A model generated the notes under the pieces. The model had not been told where the DNA came from, searched no databases, and saw nothing but the letters and a program-made list of their open reading frames with translations. A stretch of DNA of 64,000 nucleotides from Saprospiraceae bacterium UBA7687 (lineage in GTDB: Bacteria; Bacteroidota; Bacteroidia; Chitinophagales; Saprospiraceae): positions 1-64,000 of the forward strand of contig DLGT01000103.1 in assembly GCA_002482845.1 (NCBI GenBank), written 5' to 3'. The translations under genes and the position numbers were made by a program. Shown here in pieces: positions 18,522 through 28,103 of this stretch (its first letter is position 1; every line of letters starts with the position of its first letter).

Positions 18522-21500
18522 TTAAAATGTCAATCCTAAGCCCACCATAAATGTGCGTGCTTGTGGATAAAATCCTCTATCGATTCCTATTTCTAAACTA
18601 CCTCCTATATTACCTATCTCAGGATCAAGACCAGAATATTTGGTAAATGTAATTAAGTTGGTCGCAGAAACGTATAACTTCGCTTTTTGCAATCTCAATT
18701 TCTGAAGATGTTTCTCAGAGAAGTTATATGCCAACAATGTATTTTTCAATCTGATGTAAGAACCATCTTCTACAAATCTATCAGATACTCTAGCATTTTG
18801 ATTTGGGTCATTGAGATTAGCTCTTGGCTGAGTATTAGATGTACCTGGTCCTGTCCATCTATCCAATGCTACAGATGGTCTATTGACATATCCGAAATCA
18901 TATCTTGTGGTATTATTAAAAATCTCATTTCCTTGTGCGCCTTGGAAGGTTAATCCCAATTCAAAACCACCATACTCCACTGATGTATTTAATCCAAAAG
19001 TGTAATCAGGTGTCGGGTTACCGATGTATGTTCTGTCATCAATATCGATCACACCATCGCCGTTAAGATCTTTAAATCGAATATCACCAGGTGCTGTATC
19101 TTCGTTTTGAAAGGCGTGCGCTTCTACTTCTGCAGGTGTTTGAAAAATACCATCTGTTACATATCCATAAAATGAAGCAATTGGTTGTCCTACATCTGTC
19201 TGAGATGCATTGGCATTTGCAAACTGAACATAACCCGACGGAACAGGATCTCCACCTCTTCCAAGACCTGTAACAATCCCCGTTACAAAAGAAATATTTG
19301 CCCCGACAGAATATTTAACTATATTCTTGGTGTTTTTATAATTAGCAGCAAGTTCCAATCCTTTATTTTCAGCGTTTGCAATATTCTGTGGCGGAGCAAG
19401 TGTACCCGCAACTAATGGAATCGGTGAAGCATAAAGCATATCAGATGTTTTTTTGATGTAATAGTCTGCGGTAAAATTGAGCATACCATCCATCATTTCC
19501 ATATCAACTCCTATATTTGACTGTGTGCTTGTCTCCCATTTAAGGTCAGGGTTTGCTGATGTAAGCGCAACACTACCATTTGTAATAATCTCATCAGCAC
19601 CAAAAGCATAATTCTGGCCACTCAATACAACAGTAGAAAAACTATAGTCCCCTATTCTATCGTTTCCATTTTTGCCCCAACTTGCCCTTAATTTGAATGT
19701 CGAAATAAAATTGCTTTTCCAGAATTCTTCTCTACTTACAATCCAACCAGCAGATAAGGAAGGAAAATATCCAAATTTATTATTTCTACCAAATTTAGAA
19801 GAACCGTCCACTCTAAAAGTACCAGAAAAAAGATATTTACCGTCAAGCTCATAATTTGCTTTGGTGAAATAAGACAATAATGAAGATTCATTTGCTACTT
19901 GATAAGGTACTTGTGATGCTGGATCAACTGTATTAGAGATGTATGCATCTTTAGGATCATTGGATGGCAGATTTGAATTTCCTCCACCACTCCCATCAAA
20001 ACGGTTACTTATAGCTCCTGTCCCAGCAATAATAGTAAGGTTGTGTTTGTCATTGAAATTTTTCTGCCATGTCAAGACATTTTCTATCTGTTTATTATTC
20101 CACAAATAATTATTCACACTCACATTATTCACAAGATTTTTTTCTGCCGTGGGTGCCTCACTAATGGAAGGAATATTACTTAAATCAAACCTAGGACTAA
20201 AACCTCTTTGAATAGAATAATTAACATCCATACTCACAGTTGATCTAAATGAAAATCCTTTGCCCAAATTCAAATTAGCAAATACATTACCTACCAATCT
20301 ATTCGTTGTCCAAGTACTGTGTGTTTGCGCAATTCCATTGACAGGATTGGCGATATCTGTGTCTGCATAATTGGAATATGCAAACGTCCCATCTGCCTTT
20401 CTAATAGGTGTGATTGGGTCCATATTTAAGGCACGAATCAATGGAGAATTGTATTGACTATTTTCTGTAAGTCCATTTCTTTGCAACCATGTAAAACCAA
20501 TGTTATTACCAAGTGTCAACCAAGGCTTAAGTTCATAATTACTATTTAACCTTACCGTAGCACGCTCGAATCTTGCTTTTGGTCCACCTACGATACCATC
20601 TTGGCTAAAGTAACTTGCCGTTAGCGTATGTGCAGAAGTCGGTCCGCCACCCGCAAAGGTCAATTGATGACTCATGATAGGCGCTGTTTCAAAGATAGCT
20701 TCTTGCCAGTCAGTTCCCTGTCCTAGTGCAGATGGATTGGCAAATTCGGCAGGTGGTGTTTTCCCTGCAGCTAGATATGCTTCACTTTGTAAGGTAGCAT
20801 ATTCACCAGCATTGAGCAAATCAACTAATCGACCTACTCTTTGTACGCCATAATATCCATCGTAAGAGATACGACCTGCTTGGTTCTTTTTACCACCTTT
20901 TGTGGTGATCAACACTACCCCATTTGCTCCACGAGATCCATAAATAGCTGCCGAAGCCGCATCTTTAAGGACATTCATCGTCTCTACATCATTCGGATTT
21001 AAAAAGTCTAGACCATCTACAGGTACGCCATCTACGATATATAATGGATCACTATTATTGATGGTACCTACACCACGGATCCTTACGGCAAGTGTACTAC
21101 CAGGTGAACCAGAATTTTGTGCAACTTGTACACCGGCTGTAAGTCCTTGCAATGCTTGTTCTACACGTAGGATAGGTTTTTCAGATATATCTTTTGCGTT
21201 AAGGGTTGCCACGCTACCACTTATGTTTGATCTTTTCTGATTGGTATATCCTGTTACAACTACTTCATTTAATACAGAAGCATTTTCTGAAAGGGATACA
21301 TTGATTTCTGTTTGGTCACCTACTACAATTTCTGTCGTATTATAACCTATGTATGAAAACACTAATGTGCTGTTTTTGCTCGGAACTGTCAATGAATAGC
21401 TTCCGTCTATATCTGTTATAGTCCCGACTGAATTATCTTCTTTTAGTAAGATATTGACACCGATCGCTCCTTCTGCTTCATTGGCAAAAGTGACTTTACC

Positions 21501-21569
21501 TTTTATATTGACTTGGGCTTGTATATTGAAAGCCACCATCAAACATGTGAAAAATAAAACTATTCTCAT
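18522..21569 (-). CDS. SusC/RagA TonB-linked outer-membrane glycan transporter
   Basis: The 1015-residue protein has a signal peptide, a carboxypeptidase-like regulatory domain (VNIKGKVTFANEAEGAIGVN through VSLSENASVLNEVVVTGY), a plug with GSPGSTLAVRIRGVGTINNS and PLYIVDGVPVDG, then a ~22-strand barrel ending in an aromatic residue. These are the marks of SusC. It imports oligosaccharides with TonB energy in complex with SusD, whose gene follows. It is preceded by 213 bases after the T9SS protein gene, so it may have an additional promoter there. Confidence 0.95.
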   Translation of the reverse strand: MRIVLFFTCLMVAFNIQAQVNIKGKVTFANEAEGAIGVNILLKEDNSVGTITDIDGSYSLTVPSKNSTLVFSYIGYNTTEIVVGDQTEINVSLSENASVLNEVVVTGYTNQKRSNISGSVATLNAKDISEKPILRVEQALQGLTAGVQVAQNSGSPGSTLAVRIRGVGTINNSDPLYIVDGVPVDGLDFLNPNDVETMNVLKDAASAAIYGSRGANGVVLITTKGGKKNQAGRISYDGYYGVQRVGRLVDLLNAGEYATLQSEAYLAAGKTPPAEFANPSALGQGTDWQEAIFETAPIMSHQLTFAGGGPTSAHTLTASYFSQDGIVGGPKARFERATVRLNSNYELKPWLTLGNNIGFTWLQRNGLTENSQYNSPLIRALNMDPITPIRKADGTFAYSNYADTDIANPVNGIAQTHSTWTTNRLVGNVFANLNLGKGFSFRSTVSMDVNYSIQRGFSPRFDLSNIPSISEAPTAEKNLVNNVSVNNYLWNNKQIENVLTWQKNFNDKHNLTIIAGTGAISNRFDGSGGGNSNLPSNDPKDAYISNTVDPASQVPYQVANESSLLSYFTKANYELDGKYLFSGTFRVDGSSKFGRNNKFGYFPSLSAGWIVSREEFWKSNFISTFKLRASWGKNGNDRIGDYSFSTVVLSGQNYAFGADEIITNGSVALTSANPDLKWETSTQSNIGVDMEMMDGMLNFTADYYIKKTSDMLYASPIPLVAGTLAPPQNIANAENKGLELAANYKNTKNIVKYSVGANISFVTGIVTGLGRGGDPVPSGYVQFANANASQTDVGQPIASFYGYVTDGIFQTPAEVEAHAFQNEDTAPGDIRFKDLNGDGVIDIDDRTYIGNPTPDYTFGLNTSVEYGGFELGLTFQGAQGNEIFNNTTRYDFGYVNRPSVALDRWTGPGTSNTQPRANLNDPNQNARVSDRFVEDGSYIRLKNTLLAYNFSEKHLQKLRLQKAKLYVSATNLITFTKYSGLDPEIGNIGGSLEIGIDRGFYPQARTFMVGLGLTF

Positions 21570-21782
21570 TATGATAATTATTAAAAGCTTATATAGGAAA
21601 AAATAAAAGTAACCTTTCCAAAAAGAACATATCTATAAAAATAATCACCGATCTAAAGACTTTCATCAAGATGATTATTTTTACCCACCGCAATGGATTC
21701 TAACTGAATAAGATTAAACAATTTAAAATGAATGGCTGTAGACTGAAAAACAATGTACAGCCATTCATAAAGAAACAAAGGA

Positions 21783-23831
21783 TTACAATCTCACAAATTT
21801 TTGTGTTTGTGTCTGATTGTTAGAAAGTATGGTGATATAATATAAACCTGGATTAAGTTCATTGACATCCATTTCTATATTTTGATTACCATTACGTGAT
21901 TGGATCGATGTCATTTGCTGACCGATATTGTTTGTGATCGTGATTTGTTTGTCAAAAGTATTCGTTTCAGCAAAGTTGATCATGATTTTACCATTAAATG
22001 ATGGATTGCCTACCAATGCAAAAAGGTTGTCTCTGTAAGTGATGTCATTTGTAGATGATGTACAAGCTGTATTTTGTGAACAAAGGCCATAACAAGTAGA
22101 AACGACTATATCACCTGTCACCGGTGCAAGTGTACGGTCATTGAAATTATTAGGATCTCCACAAGGCTGACCTTCTAGGTTTTCTTTACAGCTGAAATCA
22201 AAACAAGGACCATTTGCAAATGCATAGTATGAACCGAATCCTTTTTTGCGAGGTACAACGATTTCATATACACCATCACCGTCAGCATCATTCATTTTGT
22301 ATCTTCCACCTGGTACATCAAAGTTACCACCACCTGCTAACCATACACCTTCTGGATTAGGATCTACTGTTCCCATGCCAAGTCTGAAAGTGATTTTTGC
22401 TTCTTCTCCACAAGCGTAGCAGCTATTATAACAAAACTCTGGGACATCCGTATCTCCACTTACTAATAATAGTCGATTGGTAAATGCATCTGTTGTTTTA
22501 GTACATTCTTCCGTTCCTAAAAATTGTTCTTCTTGTGCCCCATTGTCCAAAGTGATTTTGTACTCATAAGCACCATTTGGTACTGCAATACTTCCTTCCC
22601 AAATACCATCCAAGTCATCATCTTTTAATGGATCAGCATCTCCTGACCAATTGTTGAACTGACCTTTTAAGGACACTTTATCAAAGCTACCTGTGTAATT
22701 ATTCATATTCACTTTGAAGTTTACATTTTTGTCTGTAGGTGTTGCTCCTGAGATAACTACCATGTCATCAAAATATGAAGTAACGTAGGTACCTGTACCA
22801 GCTACACCAAAGTCAAAGAAGATAACCGCTGTAGCAAATATAGAGTTTGCTGGTTGGAATGGTGCTTCTATAGATGGCAATGAGGCATCAAAACAAAGTT
22901 GTTCCCATTCATTCACCTTAGTATTAGATACTTGTTGAATCCAGTTAGGTTGTGCAGATGTTGAGTTTTCAAACTTCAAAGCGACATTTCCAATGTGGTC
23001 CATGTGTACATTGAGACATACTTTATTTGTTCCTAATAGGTCTATGGCTCTTACTGGATTTGGGTTGGAATAAGCTCCTGCCCACACCATTGCAACACCT
23101 GGCTTTGTGTAACTAGTAACATTAGCACTTGTATTGATACCAGATGGATTTGGATTTGCAATAATCATGGTATTGGTACCATCTAATGCACTACCGAAGT
23201 AAGTAAAGTTTGTCGTGGTAGTAGCTTCTTCGAAATCTAGTATAGTCGTGGTGATTTCTATACCTCCTGCTGTAGGGAATACAATATCGTCAAAATAATA
23301 ACTTTCGTCCGCTGTTACAGGTGTTTCTAGGAAATCGAAAAATATCACCAACTGAGCAAATACTTTGCCGGTTGCAGGAAGTTTAGAGTCTTCTAAAGAA
23401 GGTGCTGAAAAATCAAAACAAAGTGTTTGCCATGTATTCGGTGTATTATGTGGCTGGGAAGTTATCCAGTTTTCTCCACCACCAACAGGTCCTTCTAGTT
23501 TAAGAGATGCTGTACCTACATGATCCATCCACACTTTGATACAGATTTGACCTCCTGACGTAGCATCTATTGGAGCGCTTTGTGGATTTGCAAATGCGCC
23601 TGTCCACACTTCAGCGCCAGGTGTTTTGACAAAATGACCAACTTTAGATGAAGTATTAGCCCCTGTAGCATCAGGATTATTAATGATACCTGTAAGCGTT
23701 CCATCTAATGCACTACCGAAGTGTTGAAATGTCAACGAAGTAGCAGAAGTTTCGAAATCGTAGGTTTGTTGTGAAAATAAACTTACTGAGCAGCATAAAG
23801 TAAGCAAAACCAACGTGTAAAGGTGTTTCAT
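21783..23831 (-). CDS. Secreted T9SS protein with paired CBM-like domains
   Basis: The 682-residue protein has a signal peptide and two similar ~165-residue beta-sandwich repeats (YDFETSATSLTFQHFGSALD and LDFEEATTTTNFTYFGSALD start them). A CBM20/48-like module follows (VSLKGQFNNWSGDADPLKDD, ANGAYEYKITLDNG-type strand), then a related module (LAGGGNFDVPGGRYKMNDADGDGVYEI, in part). A type IX sorting tail ends the protein. There is no catalytic motif. It is the first gene of the minus-strand locus and has its own -7 box. The likely role is binding beta-glucan at or near the surface. Confidence 0.82.
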   Translation of the reverse strand: MKHLYTLVLLTLCCSVSLFSQQTYDFETSATSLTFQHFGSALDGTLTGIINNPDATGANTSSKVGHFVKTPGAEVWTGAFANPQSAPIDATSGGQICIKVWMDHVGTASLKLEGPVGGGENWITSQPHNTPNTWQTLCFDFSAPSLEDSKLPATGKVFAQLVIFFDFLETPVTADESYYFDDIVFPTAGGIEITTTILDFEEATTTTNFTYFGSALDGTNTMIIANPNPSGINTSANVTSYTKPGVAMVWAGAYSNPNPVRAIDLLGTNKVCLNVHMDHIGNVALKFENSTSAQPNWIQQVSNTKVNEWEQLCFDASLPSIEAPFQPANSIFATAVIFFDFGVAGTGTYVTSYFDDMVVISGATPTDKNVNFKVNMNNYTGSFDKVSLKGQFNNWSGDADPLKDDDLDGIWEGSIAVPNGAYEYKITLDNGAQEEQFLGTEECTKTTDAFTNRLLLVSGDTDVPEFCYNSCYACGEEAKITFRLGMGTVDPNPEGVWLAGGGNFDVPGGRYKMNDADGDGVYEIVVPRKKGFGSYYAFANGPCFDFSCKENLEGQPCGDPNNFNDRTLAPVTGDIVVSTCYGLCSQNTACTSSTNDITYRDNLFALVGNPSFNGKIMINFAETNTFDKQITITNNIGQQMTSIQSRNGNQNIEMDVNELNPGLYYITILSNNQTQTQKFVRL

Positions 23832-23874
23832 AAGTGACTTGTATTTAATGATTAATAAAATGTTAATGATAAAG

Positions 23875-23882
23875 CAAAAGTA
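23875..23882 (-). promoter_or_regulatory. -7 box for the glucan locus
   Basis: On the minus strand this reads TACTTTTG, 43 bases before the ATG of the T9SS protein gene. It faces the -7 box of the divergent regulator, so the regulator's binding site should lie in or near the ~75 bases between the two boxes. Confidence 0.6.
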
Positions 23883-23958
23883 GTCTCATATGCGGTAAAT
23901 ACTGTAAATCATACTACATCAAGACTACATCACATAAAAAAAATAATACTTCAATCTA

Positions 23959-23966
23959 TACTTTTG
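23959..23966 (+). promoter_or_regulatory. -7 box for the SusR-like regulator
   Basis: TACTTTTG matches the Bacteroidota -7 consensus 27 bases before the ATG at 23994. It overlaps the upstream in-frame TTG, which argues that TTG is not the start. No -33 TTTG is visible. Confidence 0.55.
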
Positions 23967-23993
23967 AATGCTATTAAAGCTTTTCTTTGCATC

Positions 23994-26843
23994 ATGATCA
24001 GATTTTTGTTAAAGCACACATTTTTTAGTACATTATTATTGGTTTGTTTTGATCTATTGGGGCAACCAATATTAATCGACAACCCATACATCACGAACCA
24101 CACAAAAACCAATTACAATGGTGGCATTGAAAATTGGGATGCGGTCGCGACCAAGGATGGTGATGTCTACGTAGCCAATAATGAGGGACTCCTTAATTAT
24201 AATGGAACCAAATGGGTCTTGCATAAACTACCCAATAAAACAATCGTAAGGTCCGTAGCCTTGGATACCCTAAACAATAGAATATATGTAGGTGGTCAAG
24301 ATGAAGTCGGATACTTCTATCCTAGTAAAAATGGTAGCTTGGTCTATAAAAGCTTAAAAACACTCCTACCCAAAGACTATACATCGATAGAAGACGTGTG
24401 GGAAATCCAAATAGCAGGTCCCAAAGTCATTTTCAGATCTGTCAATAAAATATTTGCCTATGCTGATGAAAAGATAACCACAATCGATGTACCAGGTAAA
24501 TCGATCAACTTCCTAAAATACATCGCTGGCAAAATTTATGCTGGTGATCCCATATACGGCGTGTACGAAGTCGCAGATGGACCACCCAAACTTCTCGCAG
24601 GTAGTGAGGTCTTTAAAGGGCATCGTATCTCAGATATCATAGAACTCTCTAAAGGTAAGTTACTTTTTGTCACTGAAAAGAATGGCGTCTTTACCTATCA
24701 AAACAGTGTTTTCCGTCCTTTCCTGACATCTAGTCATCTCAAGAATGCCATCCTTAGTTCGGCAGTAATGATCAACGAAAACCTAATCGCTGTAGGTTCT
24801 GTATTGAAAGGTATCATCTTTCTAGACGCTGACGGCCACCATGTATTCTCTATCACCAAAGATCAAGGTCTTCAAACCAATAGTATCATCACACTGACCC
24901 TAGATATCAACGGTAATATATGGTCAGGTACGACCAATGGCATCGACCATGTACTGATCAACTCGCCCTACTCTATCATTTACGCCGATGCAGGGCTACA
25001 AGGTGGTGTATATGCTGTGAAAATCTTTGACAACAAATTATTTGTAGGAACCAATAATGGACTGTTTTATACGGCATGGAATGAACATGGGAATCCATTC
25101 AAAACCAAACCATTTAGCAAAGTGGTCAACTCTGATGGCCAAGTATGGGCACTAGATGTCGTAGGTGATGCCTTATTTATGGGTCACAATGAGGGTGCAT
25201 TCCAGATACTAGGAGATAAAGCCATTAAGATTTCTAATGATTATGAAGGTAGTTGGAGTTTTATTGCCCTACCTGATGCAAACAAGATGCTAGTAGGCAC
25301 CTACAGCGGCTTCAAACTGTACAAAAAGGAAGGCAATACATGGAGACAAGGCAATGATGTCAAAGGATTTAAAGAGTCTGCTAGAATCGTCGCCAAGGAC
25401 AAATACGGAGACATATGGGTATCTCATCCGTACAGAGGTGTGTATCGACTGACCTTAAACAATAGTTATGATGCCATAGACGAATTAAAAAACTATGGCG
25501 TCGCCCACGGCTTACCATCCAATATGGCCAATTATGTCACACGGCTGAAAGATGACATCTACGTCAATGCAGAGACGGGCATATATCTCTACGACAAGAA
25601 AAACGATAAATTTGTCATGGAGTCCGAATTATCTGCACAGATGGGTACAAAAGCTAACACGCGCAGGATGTTCCAAAAAGACAATAACAGCATCTGGTAC
25701 GTCAATGAAAAAGAATGTGGCATGCTCACCGTAGATGAAAAGCCACTTACCAAAAACGTAGCTAAACAAATCACCCCATTTCTTCACGGGAAATTGATCG
25801 GTGGTTTCGAAAACATATACGCCCATGATGACAACCACGTCTTCGCCTGTACAGACAAAGGACTGATCCTAGTCAATCCAGAAAAGCTCAAAAACAAACA
25901 AACTTTAAAGATAAGATTTACCAAGATCGTATCGGGCGACAGCATCATTTATGGTGGTTATGGCGCTATGCCCACAGAAAAGATGACCTTCCCATCAGAT
26001 CAGAATTATTTTATCTTTTCATTCGGTTCTAATCAAATGGACCTGACCAAACCAGTACTATACAGCTACCACATCGAAAACCTAGACGACAAATGGTCAG
26101 AATGGACACCGGAAAGCCACAAGGAACTGAACAACCTAAGGCCAGGCAAATACACCTTCCAACTCAAAGCCAAAACAGATGATAACAACGAAGCTAGTGA
26201 AATCAGCTTTACCTTTAATGTGGGATATCCTTGGTATCGCACCGGATGGGCCATCGCATTTTACTTCATATTATTTGTTGTAGCGATCTTTGCCTTGGTC
26301 CAATACGTAGACAGAAAACACGAAACCGAAAAAACCCAACTCAAACAAGAAAAAGAAGAGTCTGAAGCCAAGGTAGAAGTACTCATCAATGAAAAACTAC
26401 AGTCCGAAATCGACTTTAAAAACAAAGAGCTTGCATTATCTACCATGCACATCGTGCAAAAAAACGAAACACTCGCCAAACTCCGCGAAGAACTAGATAC
26501 CATCGTAAAACAAACCAAAGACAGCGATACCAAATCCAATATCAAAAAAGTCATCGGCATACTATCTGACGACCACCGACTGGAAGATGATTGGGAAAGC
26601 TTTGCAGTACACTTCGATCAGGTACACACTGACTTTATTAGAAGGATCAAAGAAAAATACCCTCAACTATCCCCAAAAGATCTAAAGCTTTGCGCATACC
26701 TACGCATGAATCTGACAACCAAAGAGATCGCTCCCCTACTCAACATCTCTGTGCGTGGTGTAGAGATCAGCAGATACCGTCTCCGCAAAAAGATGGAGAT
26801 AGATCAGGATCTGAATCTGAATGACTTTATGATGCATTTTTGA
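23994..26843 (+). CDS. SusR-like regulator: beta-propeller, Y_Y_Y domain, LuxR-type HTH
   Basis: From the ATG at 23994 the product has ~949 residues. A signal or anchor segment comes first, then ~14 two-component-regulator propeller repeats (YVANNEGLLNYNGTKW, IWSGTTNGIDHV). A Y_Y_Y domain follows (YSYHIENLDDKWSEWTPESH), then one transmembrane helix (AIAFYFILFVVAIFALVQYV) and a coiled coil. The C-terminal HTH is LuxR-type (LSPKDLKLCAYLRMNLTTKE). It has no kinase domain, so it belongs to the one-piece membrane regulators that sense oligosaccharide in the periplasm and bind DNA inside. It is divergent from the glucan locus and is its likely activator. The upstream in-frame TTG at 23964 overlaps the -7 box and was not used. 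The last ~130 bases are duplicated as a relic at 31.2 kb. Confidence 0.9.
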   Translation: MIRFLLKHTFFSTLLLVCFDLLGQPILIDNPYITNHTKTNYNGGIENWDAVATKDGDVYVANNEGLLNYNGTKWVLHKLPNKTIVRSVALDTLNNRIYVGGQDEVGYFYPSKNGSLVYKSLKTLLPKDYTSIEDVWEIQIAGPKVIFRSVNKIFAYADEKITTIDVPGKSINFLKYIAGKIYAGDPIYGVYEVADGPPKLLAGSEVFKGHRISDIIELSKGKLLFVTEKNGVFTYQNSVFRPFLTSSHLKNAILSSAVMINENLIAVGSVLKGIIFLDADGHHVFSITKDQGLQTNSIITLTLDINGNIWSGTTNGIDHVLINSPYSIIYADAGLQGGVYAVKIFDNKLFVGTNNGLFYTAWNEHGNPFKTKPFSKVVNSDGQVWALDVVGDALFMGHNEGAFQILGDKAIKISNDYEGSWSFIALPDANKMLVGTYSGFKLYKKEGNTWRQGNDVKGFKESARIVAKDKYGDIWVSHPYRGVYRLTLNNSYDAIDELKNYGVAHGLPSNMANYVTRLKDDIYVNAETGIYLYDKKNDKFVMESELSAQMGTKANTRRMFQKDNNSIWYVNEKECGMLTVDEKPLTKNVAKQITPFLHGKLIGGFENIYAHDDNHVFACTDKGLILVNPEKLKNKQTLKIRFTKIVSGDSIIYGGYGAMPTEKMTFPSDQNYFIFSFGSNQMDLTKPVLYSYHIENLDDKWSEWTPESHKELNNLRPGKYTFQLKAKTDDNNEASEISFTFNVGYPWYRTGWAIAFYFILFVVAIFALVQYVDRKHETEKTQLKQEKEESEAKVEVLINEKLQSEIDFKNKELALSTMHIVQKNETLAKLREELDTIVKQTKDSDTKSNIKKVIGILSDDHRLEDDWESFAVHFDQVHTDFIRRIKEKYPQLSPKDLKLCAYLRMNLTTKEIAPLLNISVRGVEISRYRLRKKMEIDQDLNLNDFMMHF

Positions 26844-26908
26844 GGTTAAGGTAAAGACTAAGGTTAAGGTTAAGGTTAAGGTTAAGGTTGAGATTAAGGA
26901 TAAGGATA
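26843..26908 (+). repeat. Tandem TTAAGG hexamer tract
   Basis: Directly after the regulator's stop there are about nine TTAAGG units, perfect in the middle and degenerate at both ends (AAGACTAAGG, GATTAAGGATAAGG). The same tract follows the regulator relic at 31.3 kb, so tract and gene end were copied together. Confidence 0.85.
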
Positions 26909-26929
26909 CCTAAAAAGACTGCATCACTT

Positions 26930-27260
26930 TCCACAAGCCTGATAAGGCTTGAATATCAATAAGCGTAGTTGAAACCTATTGACTGAAACCTATGGACCAC
27001 AAGCCTGAAAGGCTTAAATATCAATAACCGTAGGTGCAGCCTACGGGGCGAAACCTACGGCTTGCAACCTATGACCACAAGCCTGAAAGGCTTAAATATC
27101 AATAACCGTAGGTGCAGCCTACGGGGTGCAGCCTACGGACTGAAACCTGCAGTGTCCAACCCATGACTACAAGCCTGAAGGGCTTGAATATCAATAACCG
27201 TAGGTGAAACCTGCGGAGTGCAACCTATGAACCACAAGCCTGATAAGGCTTGAATACAAA
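26930..27260 (+). repeat. Cluster of two-hairpin repeats, about five units
   Basis: The unit has a first hairpin AAGCCTGAAAGGCTT and, after TATCAATAA, a second CCGTAGGTGCAGCCTACGG. First hairpins lie near 26934, 27000, 27079, 27171 and 27236, spaced about 65-95 bases. Variants keep pairing (AAGCCTGATAAGGCTT, AAGCCTGAAGGGCTT), which suggests the structure matters. This fills most of the 639-base gap to the response regulator; no gene is seen in it. Confidence 0.8.
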
Positions 27261-27482
27261 CAACTTCCCCTAATGTCTATGGTTAGCAGCTTATAGATAT
27301 CTTTTGTTTTAGTAATAAAAAGAAATGATTCCATTCCGAAAACATCCAAAATTTGATAAGTAACCATTTACATCCATGCTCTGTAATGAGAAACCATAAA
27401 TTATCATACGGCTGAAAAGATTAGTTTTCACATTTTACTCCCAAATACTTTTCGGAGAAGTCTCAAAAATAGCATCGCAAGT

Positions 27483-28103
27483 TTAGTCTTGGTTTGTAAA
27501 AAGCAACATAAGCTGCGTTCGAGACCCTATATCTAGTTTTTCATATATATGTTTAATATGGAATTTTATAGTGTTTACAGAAAGAAATACGATTGAAGCT
27601 ATTTCATCATTGGACTTGCCTTCACAGATCAGTAAAGCGATTTGGTATTCTCTTGCTGTCAAAAGAGACATAATTTTAGATTTGCCTTTGATTCTGATGT
27701 TACTATTTGACAACTGTGGATGATTATTTAGACCGATTTCTATGCCTGATATCAACTGTTCTTCTTGAAACGGTTTAGTGATATATCCGACAGGTTGGTA
27801 TTTTTTTGCTGCTTGTAAGTAAGTTTTATCAGAATAAGAAGTCAGGAAAAGTATTGGAATAGGATGTAACATATTTCGTATAAATTCAGCTACATCTAAT
27901 CCTGATTTTTCATTCTCTAAATTTATATCTAATAGAGCAATATCGAATACATTGTTCTGAATGGCAACTATGCTTTGATGATAATTATAACAAACAGAAG
28001 GTACCTTATAACCTTCTAATTCGCATATATCTTTGATGTCTTCTGCAATTAAAGCATCATCTTCTACGATTAATATACGGGTGTAATTAGTTGTTTCCAT
28101 CAT
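27483..28103 (-). CDS. Two-component response regulator, receiver plus LuxR-type HTH
   Basis: The 206-residue protein has a receiver domain (RILIVEDDALIAEDI, phospho-acceptor D59 in IALLDINLE, conserved Lys in YITKPFQ). A LuxR/GerE HTH covers about residues 145-206 (LTAREYQIALLICEGKSNDE). It overlaps the histidine kinase gene by four bases, so the pair is a cognate system and probably translationally coupled. Its targets cannot be read here. The divergent secreted esterase is a plausible one. Confidence 0.92.
   Translation of the reverse strand: MMETTNYTRILIVEDDALIAEDIKDICELEGYKVPSVCYNYHQSIVAIQNNVFDIALLDINLENEKSGLDVAEFIRNMLHPIPILFLTSYSDKTYLQAAKKYQPVGYITKPFQEEQLISGIEIGLNNHPQLSNSNIRIKGKSKIMSLLTAREYQIALLICEGKSNDEIASIVFLSVNTIKFHIKHIYEKLDIGSRTQLMLLFTNQD

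Noticed and set aside
26930..27260. Possible CRISPR array
   Set aside because: The units are hairpin pairs with uneven spacing (65-95 bases), and the sequence between them is itself similar from unit to unit, so there are no unique spacers. No cas genes are near.
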